Shown here: one piece after another, positions 26,619 to 35,564 of the stretch
Layout of the letters: every line of letters begins with the position of its first letter
How positions within the stretch are numbered: position 1 is the stretch's first letter
From: Myxococcales bacterium
Lineage (GTDB): Bacteria > Myxococcota_A > Polyangia > Haliangiales > Haliangiaceae
Length of the DNA stretch: 64,000 bases
Reading direction: 5' to 3'
NCBI GenBank assembly: GCA_028287115.1
Contig: JAQBQF010000151.1
Coordinates: 1 to 64,000, forward strand
Program-made: the position numbers and the translations under genes
The notes under the pieces: model-generated
What the model saw: the letters and a program-made list of their open reading frames with translations, nothing else
Told to the model about the DNA's origin: nothing
Database searches by the model: none

Positions 26619-27260
26619 ATGAACAAGCCGAAGCTCGTTGGAACGCCCCTCTCGCACTTCACGCGCAAGATCCGCATCCTGCTCGCGGAGCTCGGCATCG
26701 ACTTCGAATTCGTGCGGGCGACCAGCGTGCTCGCGACATCGGCCACGGGATACGGCGAAAATCCGTTGCTGCGAGTCCCGACGCTCGTGCACGGCGGTGA
26801 CACCGTGATCGAGTCCGATCACATCGCTCGCTACCTGGTCGGCAAGTACGATCCGAGCGACCGGTTCGGAGTCCGCAGCGAGCGCGTCGAGGATCTCAAT
26901 CGTCTCGCCGTGGTCAACGGGATCATGGACAACGAAGTGACGCTGATCCTCGCGAAGCGCGGCGGGCTGACGGACCTCGCGGGCAGCGCGTACTTCGCCA
27001 AGCTCGCGATCGCGATCGAGGCCGGGCTTGCCTGGCTCGACGATCACACCGACCCCGAGGCCCCGGGTTTCAGTTACGGCGACATCGCGCTCGTCTGCAT
27101 GTGGCAGCACGCCGCGCACTACAAGATCGCGGAGCAACTCGACCGCCGCCGACGGATCTCGGGGCGTGTCGCCCGCTTCGCCGCGCGTCCTTCGGTTGCG
27201 AGCACCGCGCCGGAGGCTTCTCTGGCAGAAGCCGCGGCTGCGGGTTGGAAGCCGACGTAG
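26619..27260 (+). CDS. Glutathione S-transferase family protein
   Basis: A 213-residue GST. The N-terminal domain has PLSHFTRKIRILLAELGIDFEFV (Ser active site), LLRVPTLVHGGDTVIESDHIARYL with the cis-Pro (VP) and the E-S glutathione pair. The C-terminal domain is helical, with FSYGDIALVCMWQHA. It differs from the operon GST at 13.3-14.0 kb in this motif and in context: it stands alone. It probably conjugates or reduces an electrophile. Confidence 0.85.
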   Translation: MNKPKLVGTPLSHFTRKIRILLAELGIDFEFVRATSVLATSATGYGENPLLRVPTLVHGGDTVIESDHIARYLVGKYDPSDRFGVRSERVEDLNRLAVVNGIMDNEVTLILAKRGGLTDLAGSAYFAKLAIAIEAGLAWLDDHTDPEAPGFSYGDIALVCMWQHAAHYKIAEQLDRRRRISGRVARFAARPSVASTAPEASLAEAAAAGWKPT

Positions 27261-27389
27261 CTTCACCCTCGGATGCCGCAGCTCACGATTCCTCTCACTT
27301 TGCGTACTGGAAACGCGATCGCGATCACCGGGCTCTGCGCAGTCGTATCGCACGCGTTCCCTGCCGGAACCTGTGGTTAACTGTGCCCG

Positions 27390-28409
27390 TTGTCCGCCAT
27401 TGCATTCCCTCGTCACCGACTTGTCCTGCTACACGACCTCGCGTCTCGCATACTCGACAGCCGGAAGTCCGGATGCGGCGGTGAGACCCTCGCGCGCGAC
27501 CTGCTCGGCGGCTTCTACGAGATCTGCATGCGATCGGGTCTCGATGGCGTGCTCGCCGAGCTCGAGCAAGCGTTCGCGCCGCTCGATATCTCTGACCTGC
27601 CCGAAGATCCGAACTTGCGTTCGACTCTCGCCGGAATGCTCGATGACAAGCTCAAGTTCGACGAAGGCGGGCCGCGAAACACGAGGCTGCAGCAACTGTC
27701 GGACAGTCTCGTCGCGACGCTGTCGCTGACGCTGTTCGACGAACCGGATCGAACCGTGACCTTTGCCGACGAGGTCCGAGTCGCGGTGGCTGCGGCGTTG
27801 GCCGGCGTTGTGGACATCGGGCTCGCGGTGCCGCAGATCCGCGAGACCATCATCGCGAAGGCTCGCGAGCTGATCGATCCGCGTCATGCCGCCGCGTTCG
27901 GAAAGATCGCGGCACAGCTCGACGAGCGTGCGATGCGCATCGTCCGCCAACCAAAGGTTCCGCTCGAGGCAGACCAGGCGATCCAGAAGGTCCTGACGAC
28001 CGTGAGACACGAAGTCGTCGAGCAAGTCGCGCGCGCGGCGATCGATGCCGCCCAACAGGTGTTGGCGCGCGCCGACGCCGATGCCGCCGCGCGGATCGAT
28101 CGGCCGATCACGCTTCGCATGACGCCGCGTGACGTCGCGATCCGGCGCGTCAACGAGGCGCGAGTCCCCAAGACGCCCGCGGCGGTCGCGCACTCGTTGC
28201 TCGACAGCTTGACGGAACTTGCTCGTCTCGCATGGCGTCCCGTCGAGCAGCCGGTGCGCGTGTACGGAGCAAGTCAGACGTTCGCCGTCGGCGACGTCGT
28301 CGAGCATCCGAAGTTCGGTCGCGGCTCCGTGATTTCGTCTGCGCTGCAACGGATCGAGGTCGAGTTCGCAGACGGCCGTCATACGCTGGCCCACGTGGGC
28401 CGCAAGTAG
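27390..28409 (+). CDS. Hypothetical protein with C-terminal Tudor-like repair-protein motif
   Basis: A 339-residue mostly helical protein with TTG start (an in-frame stop lies just upstream at 27378). No family is recognised for the first 290 residues. The last 45 residues read FAVGDVVEHPKFGRGSVISSALQRIEVEFADGRHTLAHV, closely like the Tudor-type C-terminal domain of UvrD/PcrA helicases and CarD-like proteins, which contacts RNA polymerase or other proteins. It may be an accessory factor with that docking tail. It converges with a kinase gene 6 bp away. Confidence 0.6.
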   Translation: MSAIAFPRHRLVLLHDLASRILDSRKSGCGGETLARDLLGGFYEICMRSGLDGVLAELEQAFAPLDISDLPEDPNLRSTLAGMLDDKLKFDEGGPRNTRLQQLSDSLVATLSLTLFDEPDRTVTFADEVRVAVAAALAGVVDIGLAVPQIRETIIAKARELIDPRHAAAFGKIAAQLDERAMRIVRQPKVPLEADQAIQKVLTTVRHEVVEQVARAAIDAAQQVLARADADAAARIDRPITLRMTPRDVAIRRVNEARVPKTPAAVAHSLLDSLTELARLAWRPVEQPVRVYGASQTFAVGDVVEHPKFGRGSVISSALQRIEVEFADGRHTLAHVGRK

Positions 28410-28414
28410 CCGCT

Positions 28415-29575
28415 CTAGAACGTGCCGTATCTCGCGGCGGCGATGATGCCGGCGACCACGATCGCCACCAGCACCATCCACAGGCTCTTGTTGCCCGCGC
28501 GTCGATGCAACATCGCAGCGCCGACCGGAGGCATCATCGCGACAGACTCGCGCCGGCGTTCCACCATCGCTTCCGAGCTCGCCGGCAGCTCGCGAATCTC
28601 CTCGATCTGCCCACTGTCGATAATCTCGTGCAGCGCCGACAGCCCACTGTCTTCGCGCAGGCGCTGCTTCTGAGAGAACGCCCACTCGGTCCAGGCCACG
28701 AATTGCGGCTTGGTCAAACTTCGCGTCTTCGCGAGCGTCACGAGCGCGGTGCGCATCTCGGCGGCAGTCTGCCACCGGTGCGCGGGATCGCGGTCGAGTG
28801 CAGTGAGCACGATGGCGTCGAGCTCACTCGGCACATCGGGGTTGATTCGAGATGGCGGCGGAATCGCCATCAGCCGCACGCGCTCCAGCGTGATGAAATC
28901 ATCCGGGGCATCGAACAGCCTGCGACCGGTGAGCAGCTCGTGGAGGACCACACCGACCGCCCACAGATCGCAACGCGCATCGAGCTTGCCGCGCAGGTAC
29001 TCCGGCGCGACGTAACTGAGCTTGCCCTTGATAACGCCGGCCTGGCTTTGCACCGACGACTGCTTCGTCTTGGCGAGGCCAAAATCGATCAGCTTGACCA
29101 GTCCCGTGTTCGAGACGATCAGGTTCGACGGCGACACGTCGCGATGGACGATGCCGAGTGGCTGGCCGGTCTCGTCGCGCAGGTTGTGTGCGTGATCGAG
29201 CGCTTCGCACAACTGGCAGGCGATCTCGAGCACGACCGGAATCGGGATCGCGCCGACGTGCTCGGCGCACTGCCTTTGTAGCTGCTGCACCGTCGGACCC
29301 GGCACGAACTCGAACGCGATGAAGTAACTGCCGCGAATCCTGCCGAACTCGTAGACCCGCGCGATGTTCGGATGGCGCAGGTATCGGGCGAGCCGCGCCT
29401 CGTCGATGAACGAAGCGACGAGCTCGGTCACATTTGCAATGTGCGGGTAGAGCCGCTTGAGGGCGACCTTACTCTTGATCGCGGGCGAGTCCGCGAGGTG
29501 CACCGTCGCCAGGCCGCCGGCACCCAGCTCCTCGTGAATCACGTAGGACCCGAACTTGTCCGCCACGTTGTTCAC
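28415..29575 (-). CDS. Ser/Thr protein kinase with C-terminal membrane anchor
   Basis: A 386-residue kinase: Gly-rich loop LGAGGLATVHLA, catalytic Lys in KVALKRLYPH, catalytic loop HRDVSPSNLIVS, DFGLAKTK and APEYLRGKLD. HRDVSPSN is the variant loop common in myxobacterial kinases. A juxtamembrane helical linker leads to one C-terminal TM helix (SLWMVLVAIVVAGIIAAARYG), so the kinase is tail-anchored with no periplasmic sensor. The GTG at 29575 was chosen; a TTG at 29602 would add nine residues. The kinase is complete and probably active. Confidence 0.88.
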   Translation of the reverse strand: MNNVADKFGSYVIHEELGAGGLATVHLADSPAIKSKVALKRLYPHIANVTELVASFIDEARLARYLRHPNIARVYEFGRIRGSYFIAFEFVPGPTVQQLQRQCAEHVGAIPIPVVLEIACQLCEALDHAHNLRDETGQPLGIVHRDVSPSNLIVSNTGLVKLIDFGLAKTKQSSVQSQAGVIKGKLSYVAPEYLRGKLDARCDLWAVGVVLHELLTGRRLFDAPDDFITLERVRLMAIPPPSRINPDVPSELDAIVLTALDRDPAHRWQTAAEMRTALVTLAKTRSLTKPQFVAWTEWAFSQKQRLREDSGLSALHEIIDSGQIEEIRELPASSEAMVERRRESVAMMPPVGAAMLHRRAGNKSLWMVLVAIVVAGIIAAARYGTF

Positions 29576-29694
29576 GACATCAACAACGGCGGCAGCTGTC
29601 AACTACAGGATGGGCTCCTCGGTACCCTACGTTTTTTCGGTGAGGCTCCCGACACGGTTCGCGAGAAGCACCGGATCGCTGGCTGCCGGTATCG

Positions 29695-30684
29695 TCACCG
29701 GAGCATGCGCTCCGCGATCCACTCGAGGGCCGCGCGGCGTGCGCCGAGATCGGGAACGAGCGTCGAGAGCATCAGCTCGTCGGCGCCCATCTCGGTCGCG
29801 AGCGCGCGCAGGCCTTGGGCGACCTTGTCCGGCCCGCCGATCACGGCGCCGAGCAAGAAGTCGTCGGCGATCGCTTGTTCGTCTTCGGTGAACGTCCGTG
29901 CGAGTGCTTCTTCGACCGAGACGATCGGCGATCGCTTTCCGGTCCGCGTGTTAACGACGGCGACTCGAAGCGGCGCGGCGAGACGCTGCGCCTCGGTGTC
30001 ATCGCCGCCACAGACGCAAGTCACCGCGAGCATCGCGTAGGGCTCGCGAAGAGTCTCCGATGGCTCGAAGTTGTCACGGTAGTGAGCGAGCGCGGCTTTC
30101 GCGTCGCGCATCGCGAAGTGGCCGGCGAACGCGTAACGGATTCCGAGCTGCGCGGCGATCGATGCGCCGGCGAGCGTCGAGCCGAGCATCCAGATCGAAG
30201 ACAAGCGTACGTCGGACGGCATCGCCGTGATCGTCGCGAAGGGATGCGATGGAGGAAAGCCGCCGTTCTCGAACGCGAGGAGCTCGGCGAGGAGGCTGTT
30301 GACGTCGACATCCGCTCGACGCAGCGCTGTCGCAGTGATCCGATCGGTTCCCGGTGCGCGCCCGAGCCCGAGATCGATCCGACCCGGGTGGAGCGCTTCG
30401 AGCGTGCGAAACGTCTCGACCACGTGCAGCGGTGCATGATTCGGGACCATGATGCCGCCGGCTCCCACGCGGATCCGCTGCGTCGAAGCTGCGATGTGCG
30501 CGATCAGCACCTCGGGCGCCGACGTCGCGATGCTTGGCATGTTGTGATGTTCGGCGACCCAGTACCGCTCGTATCCGAGGTGATCCGCGAGCTTCGCGAT
30601 CTCGACCGAATCGCGGACCGCCTGACTCGGCGTGATTCCCACACCTACCGGCGAAAGGTCGAGGACAGATAACGGCAGGCTCAC
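29695..30684 (-). CDS. LLM class flavin-dependent oxidoreductase
   Basis: A 329-residue bacterial-luciferase-like monooxygenase of the group starting PLSVLDLSPV. Landmarks: HLGYERYWVAEHHNMPSIATSAPEVLIAHIAA, RIRVGAGGIMVPNHAPLHVVETFRTLEALHPGRIDLGLGRAPGTD, and the C-terminal GADELMLSTL. It probably uses FMNH2 or F420H2. The GTG at 30684 gives the family N-terminus, although GGAGG is very close to it. A single gene; the substrate is not known. Confidence 0.88.
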   Translation of the reverse strand: MSLPLSVLDLSPVGVGITPSQAVRDSVEIAKLADHLGYERYWVAEHHNMPSIATSAPEVLIAHIAASTQRIRVGAGGIMVPNHAPLHVVETFRTLEALHPGRIDLGLGRAPGTDRITATALRRADVDVNSLLAELLAFENGGFPPSHPFATITAMPSDVRLSSIWMLGSTLAGASIAAQLGIRYAFAGHFAMRDAKAALAHYRDNFEPSETLREPYAMLAVTCVCGGDDTEAQRLAAPLRVAVVNTRTGKRSPIVSVEEALARTFTEDEQAIADDFLLGAVIGGPDKVAQGLRALATEMGADELMLSTLVPDLGARRAALEWIAERMLR

Positions 30685-30833
30685 CCCTCCACCATGCCTC
30701 GCCGCACGGCCGTTGGGTAGCAGAGGACGGCTCCGGGATAGGCGCAAAGAACTGATCTGGGATCGCGCCTCCGATCGAGCGCATTCCGCATGCGAACCTG
30801 GTCATGGCGCGCGATCGAGGGCACCGTTACGCG

Positions 30834-31637
30834 ATGACAAGTCAGCTTCGCGTCGACCACGACGGCGCCATCACGACCGTCTCGATCCTCACGCCGGCGA
30901 TGGCACCGGCGTTCTTCACCGAGCTCGGCGAGGTGTTCGGTGCCCTCGCGAAGCGGGCCGAGCTTCGTGCGGTGATCCTCCGCGCGGACACCAAGACGTT
31001 CAGCTACGGACTCGACCTGCCCGCGGCCTTCGCGGCCTGGGGACCCTCGCTATCGGGCAGCGGGCTCGCAGCCGGCCGAACGGCGCTCTGGCAGTTGATC
31101 CGCGAGCTTCAGGCCACGATCACCGCCGTCGCCGATTGCCCGGTGCCCGTGATCGCCGCGATCCATCACTGGTGCATCGGTGGCGGTCTCGATCTCGTGA
31201 CCGCCTGCGATCTCCGGATCTGCACGGCCGACGCGCGCTTCTCGGTGCGCGAGATCAAGGTCGGCATGGTTGCAGATATCGGCAGCCTCCAGCGCTTGCC
31301 GCTCGTGATCGGCGATGCGGCGACTCGCGAGCTCGCGTTGACCGGAAGAGATATCGATGCGACGCGCGCGCTGTCGCTCGGCCTCGTCAGTCAGGTCCTC
31401 CCGGATCGAGCGGCGCTCGACGAAGCCGCACGCACGTTGGCCACGGAGATCGCGGAGAACCCGCCGCTCGTCGTGCGCGGAGTCAAGCGGGTCCTCGATC
31501 AGGCCACTCGCGGTGTCGTCGCCGACGGTCTCGAGCGCGTGGCGACGTGGAACGCCGCCTTCCTGCCGTCCGAGGATCTCGGCGAGGCCGCGGCGGCGTT
31601 TGCTTCGCGGCGTCCTCCCGTGTTCAAGGGTCGATGA
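30834..31637 (+). CDS. Crotonase/enoyl-CoA hydratase-isomerase family protein
   Basis: A 267-residue crotonase. The CoA-binding region (FSYGLDLPAAFAAW) and the oxyanion-hole stretch IHHWCIGGGLDLVTACDLRICTADARFSVREIKVGMVADIGSLQRLP match dienoyl-CoA isomerase-type members: an acidic residue follows VAD, where isomerases place a catalytic Asp. The ATG at 30834 was chosen; ATG 30804 would add ten residues. The gene is 3 bp from the convergent cydB. It probably acts in fatty-acid beta-oxidation; exact reaction not proven. Confidence 0.85.
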   Translation: MTSQLRVDHDGAITTVSILTPAMAPAFFTELGEVFGALAKRAELRAVILRADTKTFSYGLDLPAAFAAWGPSLSGSGLAAGRTALWQLIRELQATITAVADCPVPVIAAIHHWCIGGGLDLVTACDLRICTADARFSVREIKVGMVADIGSLQRLPLVIGDAATRELALTGRDIDATRALSLGLVSQVLPDRAALDEAARTLATEIAENPPLVVRGVKRVLDQATRGVVADGLERVATWNAAFLPSEDLGEAAAAFASRRPPVFKGR

Positions 31638-31640
31638 CGT

Positions 31641-32690
31641 CTAGTGCGAGAGACCGTCGTAGCCGCCCTGTGCAACCTTGCCGCGGAACGAGCGGAACAG
31701 GTACGTGAAGTAGCCGATCGCGAGCGCGATCGCCGGGATCCACCAGGCCAGCCCGATCGCGAGACTGTAGTCATCGTTCGCGCCGTTCGCCACGTCGAGG
31801 CTGAACCGCGGGTCGATCGTCGATGGGAGAACCAGCGGATACAGCGCACCCGCGGTCAGGCCGAGGAACGACGCGATCATCAGGGCCGATGCGAGAAAGC
31901 CGGCGCGTTCCCAGCCGCGTGCAAGCGAGAGGAACACGATGACGAGCGCGACGATCGCGATGACCGGCAGGATCCATAGCCCCGGTCGCGATGCGAAGTT
32001 CGAGAACAACTCCGAACGAACGAACGCCGTCTCGATCGTGACCACGATCGACAGCATCACGACCACGATCCACGCCCTGCGTGCGATCCGGGTCGACCGC
32101 GCATTCACCTCCCCGGGGGTCTTCCAGCGCAGGTACATCGCTCCGTGCCCTGCGAGCGCGGCGAGCGCGAACAGCCCGACCGAGACCGTGTACCAGTCGA
32201 GCACGCCGAGGTCGCCGAACGGGCTGAAGCTCCTGAACAGCGGACCGGAGAAGAAGCCACTCGCATCGAGCGGCACCCCGCGCACCACGTTGCCGAGCGC
32301 CGCCCCGAGCACGAACGCGAGGAGCGCCGACGCCAACGCGAACACGGCATCGAAGAACTGCCGCCACAGCGGGTTCGCCTGGTGCGATCGCATCCCGATC
32401 GAGATGCCGCGCAGCACGAGCAGCCACAGCACCATCATGAGCGGCAGGTAGAACCCGCTGAACGCGGCCGCGTACACGCGCGGGAACGCGAACACGAGCA
32501 AGCCACCGGATGCGATCAACCACACCTCGTTCGCGTCCCACACAGGACCGATCGCCCTGAGGACGAGAGCTCGCTCCTCGTCGCTGCGTGCCACGAACAG
32601 GTGCACGATGCCTGCGCCTAGATCGAACCCGTCGAGCAGGACGTACATCAGCAACATGAAGCCGAGCAGCAAGAACCACGCGGTTGCCAT
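31641..32690 (-). CDS. cydB: Cytochrome bd ubiquinol oxidase subunit II
   Basis: A 349-residue integral membrane protein with eight or nine helices, starting MATAWFLLLGFMLLMYVLLDGFDLGAGIVHLF. DGFDLG is the subunit II signature, followed by GPVWDANEVWLIASGGLLVFAFPRVYAA and SPFGDLGVLDWYTVSVGLFAL. It pairs with CydA to form the terminal oxidase that reduces O2 with quinol at high affinity. It follows cydA by 2 bp. The long open frame upstream is a shadow of cydA. No cydX-like small ORF was noticed downstream. Confidence 0.95.
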   Translation of the reverse strand: MATAWFLLLGFMLLMYVLLDGFDLGAGIVHLFVARSDEERALVLRAIGPVWDANEVWLIASGGLLVFAFPRVYAAAFSGFYLPLMMVLWLLVLRGISIGMRSHQANPLWRQFFDAVFALASALLAFVLGAALGNVVRGVPLDASGFFSGPLFRSFSPFGDLGVLDWYTVSVGLFALAALAGHGAMYLRWKTPGEVNARSTRIARRAWIVVVMLSIVVTIETAFVRSELFSNFASRPGLWILPVIAIVALVIVFLSLARGWERAGFLASALMIASFLGLTAGALYPLVLPSTIDPRFSLDVANGANDDYSLAIGLAWWIPAIALAIGYFTYLFRSFRGKVAQGGYDGLSH

Positions 32691-32692
32691 GA

Positions 32693-34051
32693 TCAGGCCT
32701 CCTCGGTCGGAGCCGACGGCGGTTCCACCGGCTGCGTGACCGCGGGCCCGCGCGCGATCTCGCGGCCGACGAGGTAGAGAAACAAGATTCCGAGGACCAG
32801 GTACAGCCCGAGATATCCGAGCGTCGAGAACGTCACGTCGCCTGCCGAGACCTGCGGCGAAGTGCCGACCGCCGTCCGCTGCAGGCCGTACACGACCCAC
32901 GGCTGTCGGCCGAGCTCGGCGGTGAGCCAGCCGGACGTCGTCGCGATATACGGGAACGGAAACGCCAGCATCAGCATCCAGCGCACCGGCCGCGAGCGGT
33001 ACAGCTTTCCGCGCCACAGCGCGTAGGCAGCGATCACCATGACGAGCATGAGCAGCGTCCCGAGCCCGACCATGATGTGATACGCGTAGTAGAGGAGCTC
33101 GACGTTGTCGGGCCACTGGTCACGAGGAAAGTCGTTCAGGCCTTTCACCGTTGCACCGAACGAGCCGTACGCGAGATAGCTCAGCACGCGCGGGACGAGG
33201 ATCGGATTCTCGAGCTGCATCTTGTCGACGTTTGGCTGGCCGATGATCGCCAGATCGGCCGCCGCGGAGGTGTCGAACTTGGCCTCCATCGCGGCGAGCG
33301 CCACCGGCTGGTAAGCGGCGACCAACTTGCCGCTACTGTCTCCGGTCGGGAACAGCTGCATGAGCGATGCGATCAAGCCGGCGATCACACCGAGCTTGAG
33401 GCTGCGTCGCGCCGTCGCCTCGTGCTTGCCCATCAGCGACCAGAACGCGCCCACGGCGGCGATCACGAACGAGCCGGTGATCACGGCAGCGCACATGTTG
33501 TGCGCGTACTCCCAGAACACCCAGCGGTTGAACATGAACGCCCAGACATCGGCCAAGTGGAGGCTGCCGTCAGCCCCGATCGCATAACCCTGCGGGTACT
33601 GCATGAAGGCGTTGGTCGTGATGATGAAGTAGCCGGACAGCCACGAGCCGAGGAACAGCATGGCCGCGGCGAACAGGTGGCCACGCGGCCCGAGCTTCTT
33701 CTCGCCGAACAGAAACAGTCCGAGGAACGCCGACTCCGCGAAGAACGCGAACATCCCTTCCATCGCCAGCGTCATGCCGATGACACCGCCGGCGTACTTC
33801 GAGAACCGCGCCCAGTTCGTGCCGAACTGGAACTCCATCGGAATCCCGGTGACGACACCGACGGCGAAGTTAATGGCGAAGATCCGCGCCCAGAACCGGG
33901 CCAGATCATCCCAGGCCGGATCCTTGCGCCTGTACGCGATGATCTTGGAGACCAGGATCAGGAACGCCAGCCCCATCGTGAGCTGCGGGAACAGGTAGTG
34001 GTACGTGATCGTAAAACCGAACTGGAATCGGTCCCAAATGACTGCGTCCAT
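32693..34051 (-). CDS. cydA: Cytochrome bd ubiquinol oxidase subunit I
   Basis: A 452-residue subunit I. It has the N-terminal WDRFQFGFTITYHYLFPQLTMG with the haem-ligand His, KIFAINF-like region, NAFMQYPQGY, GKLVAAYQP, and the quinol-site motif AELGRQPWVVYG. The Q-loop is short, as in the CIO-like group. Haems b558/b595/d are expected. The ATG at 34051 starts the first TM segment. With cydB it gives oxygen respiration under low O2 or with bc1/aa3 inhibited. A perfect palindrome about 105 bp upstream may regulate the operon. Confidence 0.95.
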   Translation of the reverse strand: MDAVIWDRFQFGFTITYHYLFPQLTMGLAFLILVSKIIAYRRKDPAWDDLARFWARIFAINFAVGVVTGIPMEFQFGTNWARFSKYAGGVIGMTLAMEGMFAFFAESAFLGLFLFGEKKLGPRGHLFAAAMLFLGSWLSGYFIITTNAFMQYPQGYAIGADGSLHLADVWAFMFNRWVFWEYAHNMCAAVITGSFVIAAVGAFWSLMGKHEATARRSLKLGVIAGLIASLMQLFPTGDSSGKLVAAYQPVALAAMEAKFDTSAAADLAIIGQPNVDKMQLENPILVPRVLSYLAYGSFGATVKGLNDFPRDQWPDNVELLYYAYHIMVGLGTLLMLVMVIAAYALWRGKLYRSRPVRWMLMLAFPFPYIATTSGWLTAELGRQPWVVYGLQRTAVGTSPQVSAGDVTFSTLGYLGLYLVLGILFLYLVGREIARGPAVTQPVEPPSAPTEEA

Positions 34052-34154
34052 CCTCGACTGTGCCCGCGGCTGCAGGACCGACAACCGGAGTCGTCACTGA
34101 CTCAGCGCTCCCGACTCGACGCGCGCTGGTGTCCGGATGCGACTGTCGAGCGGG

Positions 34155-34168
34155 CGCCCGATCGGGCG
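34155..34168. promoter_or_regulatory. 14-bp palindrome between gpx and cydAB
   Basis: CGCCCGATCGGGCG is a perfect palindrome located 13-25 bp beyond the GPx stop and about 105 bp before the cydA start on the same strand. It could be a regulator site for cydAB; the GATC loop also allows a short GC hairpin at the GPx end, though no T-tract follows. Confidence 0.35.
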
Positions 34169-34179
34169 GACGCGCTCGC

Positions 34180-34722
34180 CTACAGACGCGACTCGATCGC
34201 GCTCGTGATCATGGCGTCGTCCGGCGGCACCTCGGGAGAGAACCGTGCGACGACCTCACCCTCTCGGTCGACGAGGAATTTCTCGAAGTTCCACATGATG
34301 TCGCTGTCGCGCTCGATCTTGATGCCGTAACCCTCGAGCTTCTGGCGAAAGTTGGCGCCGGGTTGCGACGTCGCCGCGGGTTGCGCCGCGATCAGCTCGC
34401 GATACAGCGGATGGCGCTGATCGTGCGCGACGGTGATCTTCTCGAGCAGCGGGAACTTCACGCCGAACTTGGTCGTGCAGAACTCTTCGATCTCCGCGGC
34501 CGTGCCGGGCTCCTGCGCGCCGAAGTCGTTGCACGGGAACGCGACGACGGTGAAGCCGCGCTCGCGATATTTCTCGAAGATCTGCTCGAGCGCGGTGTAC
34601 TGCGGCGTCAGCCCGCACGCCGAAGCCACGTTGACGATCAACATGACCTTGCCGCGGAACTCAGCGAGCGTGGTAGGCGTGCCGTCCGCGCGATTGACGG
34701 GGACTTGATAGATGGACGTCAT
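34180..34722 (-). CDS. Glutathione peroxidase (Cys type)
   Basis: A 180-residue thiol peroxidase of the GPx family: VNVASACGLTPQYTALEQIF with the catalytic Cys (coded TGC, not TGA), FPCNDFGAQEPGTAAEIEEFC with the resolving region, and WNFEKFLVDREGEVV with the catalytic Trp-Asn. It probably uses thioredoxin in practice, like most bacterial members. The ATG at 34722 begins the family N-terminus (TSIYQVPV). It lies upstream of cydAB on the same strand and is divergent from an alpha/beta hydrolase. Confidence 0.92.
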   Translation of the reverse strand: MTSIYQVPVNRADGTPTTLAEFRGKVMLIVNVASACGLTPQYTALEQIFEKYRERGFTVVAFPCNDFGAQEPGTAAEIEEFCTTKFGVKFPLLEKITVAHDQRHPLYRELIAAQPAATSQPGANFRQKLEGYGIKIERDSDIMWNFEKFLVDREGEVVARFSPEVPPDDAMITSAIESRL

Positions 34723-34822
34723 GCGCGGCAGTGTAGCCGTTCGGTGCTCGTGCGACGATAGTGCATAGATCTCTCGCGCGTGCTCTTGTTGGTTCGGTAA
34801 CGTGAGCGAGTCGAGCTCTTCC

Positions 34823-35563
34823 ATGTCAACGCGACCTCGAGCCATCCTGATCCACAGCGGCGGATTCTCGTCGCGGCAATGGCGAAGGCTGGCGGAAGGG
34901 CTCGCGCCCACGCACGAGGTCATCGCGCCCGATCTGATCGGCTACGGAGCGGCCCGGGCCTGGCCTACCGGCAAGCCGTTTCACTTCCGGCAAGATGTCG
35001 CCGCGCTCGAGTCGCTCCTCGACGAGCCGGCGCACCTCGTCGGCCATTCCTATGGTGGGTTGATCGCGCTGCATCTCGCGCTCGCCCGGCCGGCGGCGAT
35101 CCGTTCGCTCGCGCTCTACGAGCCGGTAGCGTTCGGCGTGCTCGACGAGCCGGCGGATCACGAGGCTCGCGAGGCGCTCGATGTAGTCTCGAGGGACTTC
35201 GGGGATGGCGAGGCGTGGCTCGCACAATTCGTCAACTGGTGGAATGGTCCGAACGCCTGGGCTGCGCTTCCCGCCGAGACTCAGGCGAGCTTTCGCGCCG
35301 TCGGCTGGAAGCTGTTTCAAGAGGTCATCACGCTGATGGAGGATCCGACGGATCGCGCAACGTACGCGACGATCGCAGCACCGACGCTGCTACTCGGTGG
35401 CGAGCGATCGCCGTTTCCGGAGAAGCGTGTGCTCGAGAAGCTGGCGGCTGCACTGCCCTCCGCCGAGCTGCGGTGGTTTCCAGACGCCGGTCACATGGGG
35501 CCGATCACGCATAGCCCGCGCGTCAACGCCGCGATCCTCGCGCACATCGCAGCGAACAGCTAG
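34823..35563 (+). CDS. Alpha/beta-fold hydrolase
   Basis: A 246-residue hydrolase. ILIHSGGFSSRQWRRLAEGL forms the first strand and oxyanion loop, AHLVGHSYGGLIALHLAL is the nucleophile elbow (GHSYGG), and FPDAGHMGPITH supplies the His. The acid residue is probably the Asp in the PTLLLGGERSPF strand region. It is typical of esterase/haloperoxidase-like members; substrate unknown. A GTG at 34802 is an alternative start. It is divergent from the GPx gene and converges on the catalase-like gene with a 1-bp gap. Confidence 0.85.
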   Translation: MSTRPRAILIHSGGFSSRQWRRLAEGLAPTHEVIAPDLIGYGAARAWPTGKPFHFRQDVAALESLLDEPAHLVGHSYGGLIALHLALARPAAIRSLALYEPVAFGVLDEPADHEAREALDVVSRDFGDGEAWLAQFVNWWNGPNAWAALPAETQASFRAVGWKLFQEVITLMEDPTDRATYATIAAPTLLLGGERSPFPEKRVLEKLAAALPSAELRWFPDAGHMGPITHSPRVNAAILAHIAANS

Positions 35564-35564
35564 C

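Noticed and set aside
27429-28775. Long antisense ORF of 448 codons
   Set aside because: Arg/Asp-rich shadow of the 27390 gene and the kinase gene; no start site or domain.
31641-33116. 491-codon cydB extension
   Set aside because: The extra N-terminal part is a shadow of cydA; cydB starts at 32690 after cydA stop.
34180-34722. A second selenoprotein (GPx)
   Set aside because: The catalytic codon is TGC (Cys) and no in-frame TGA is present.
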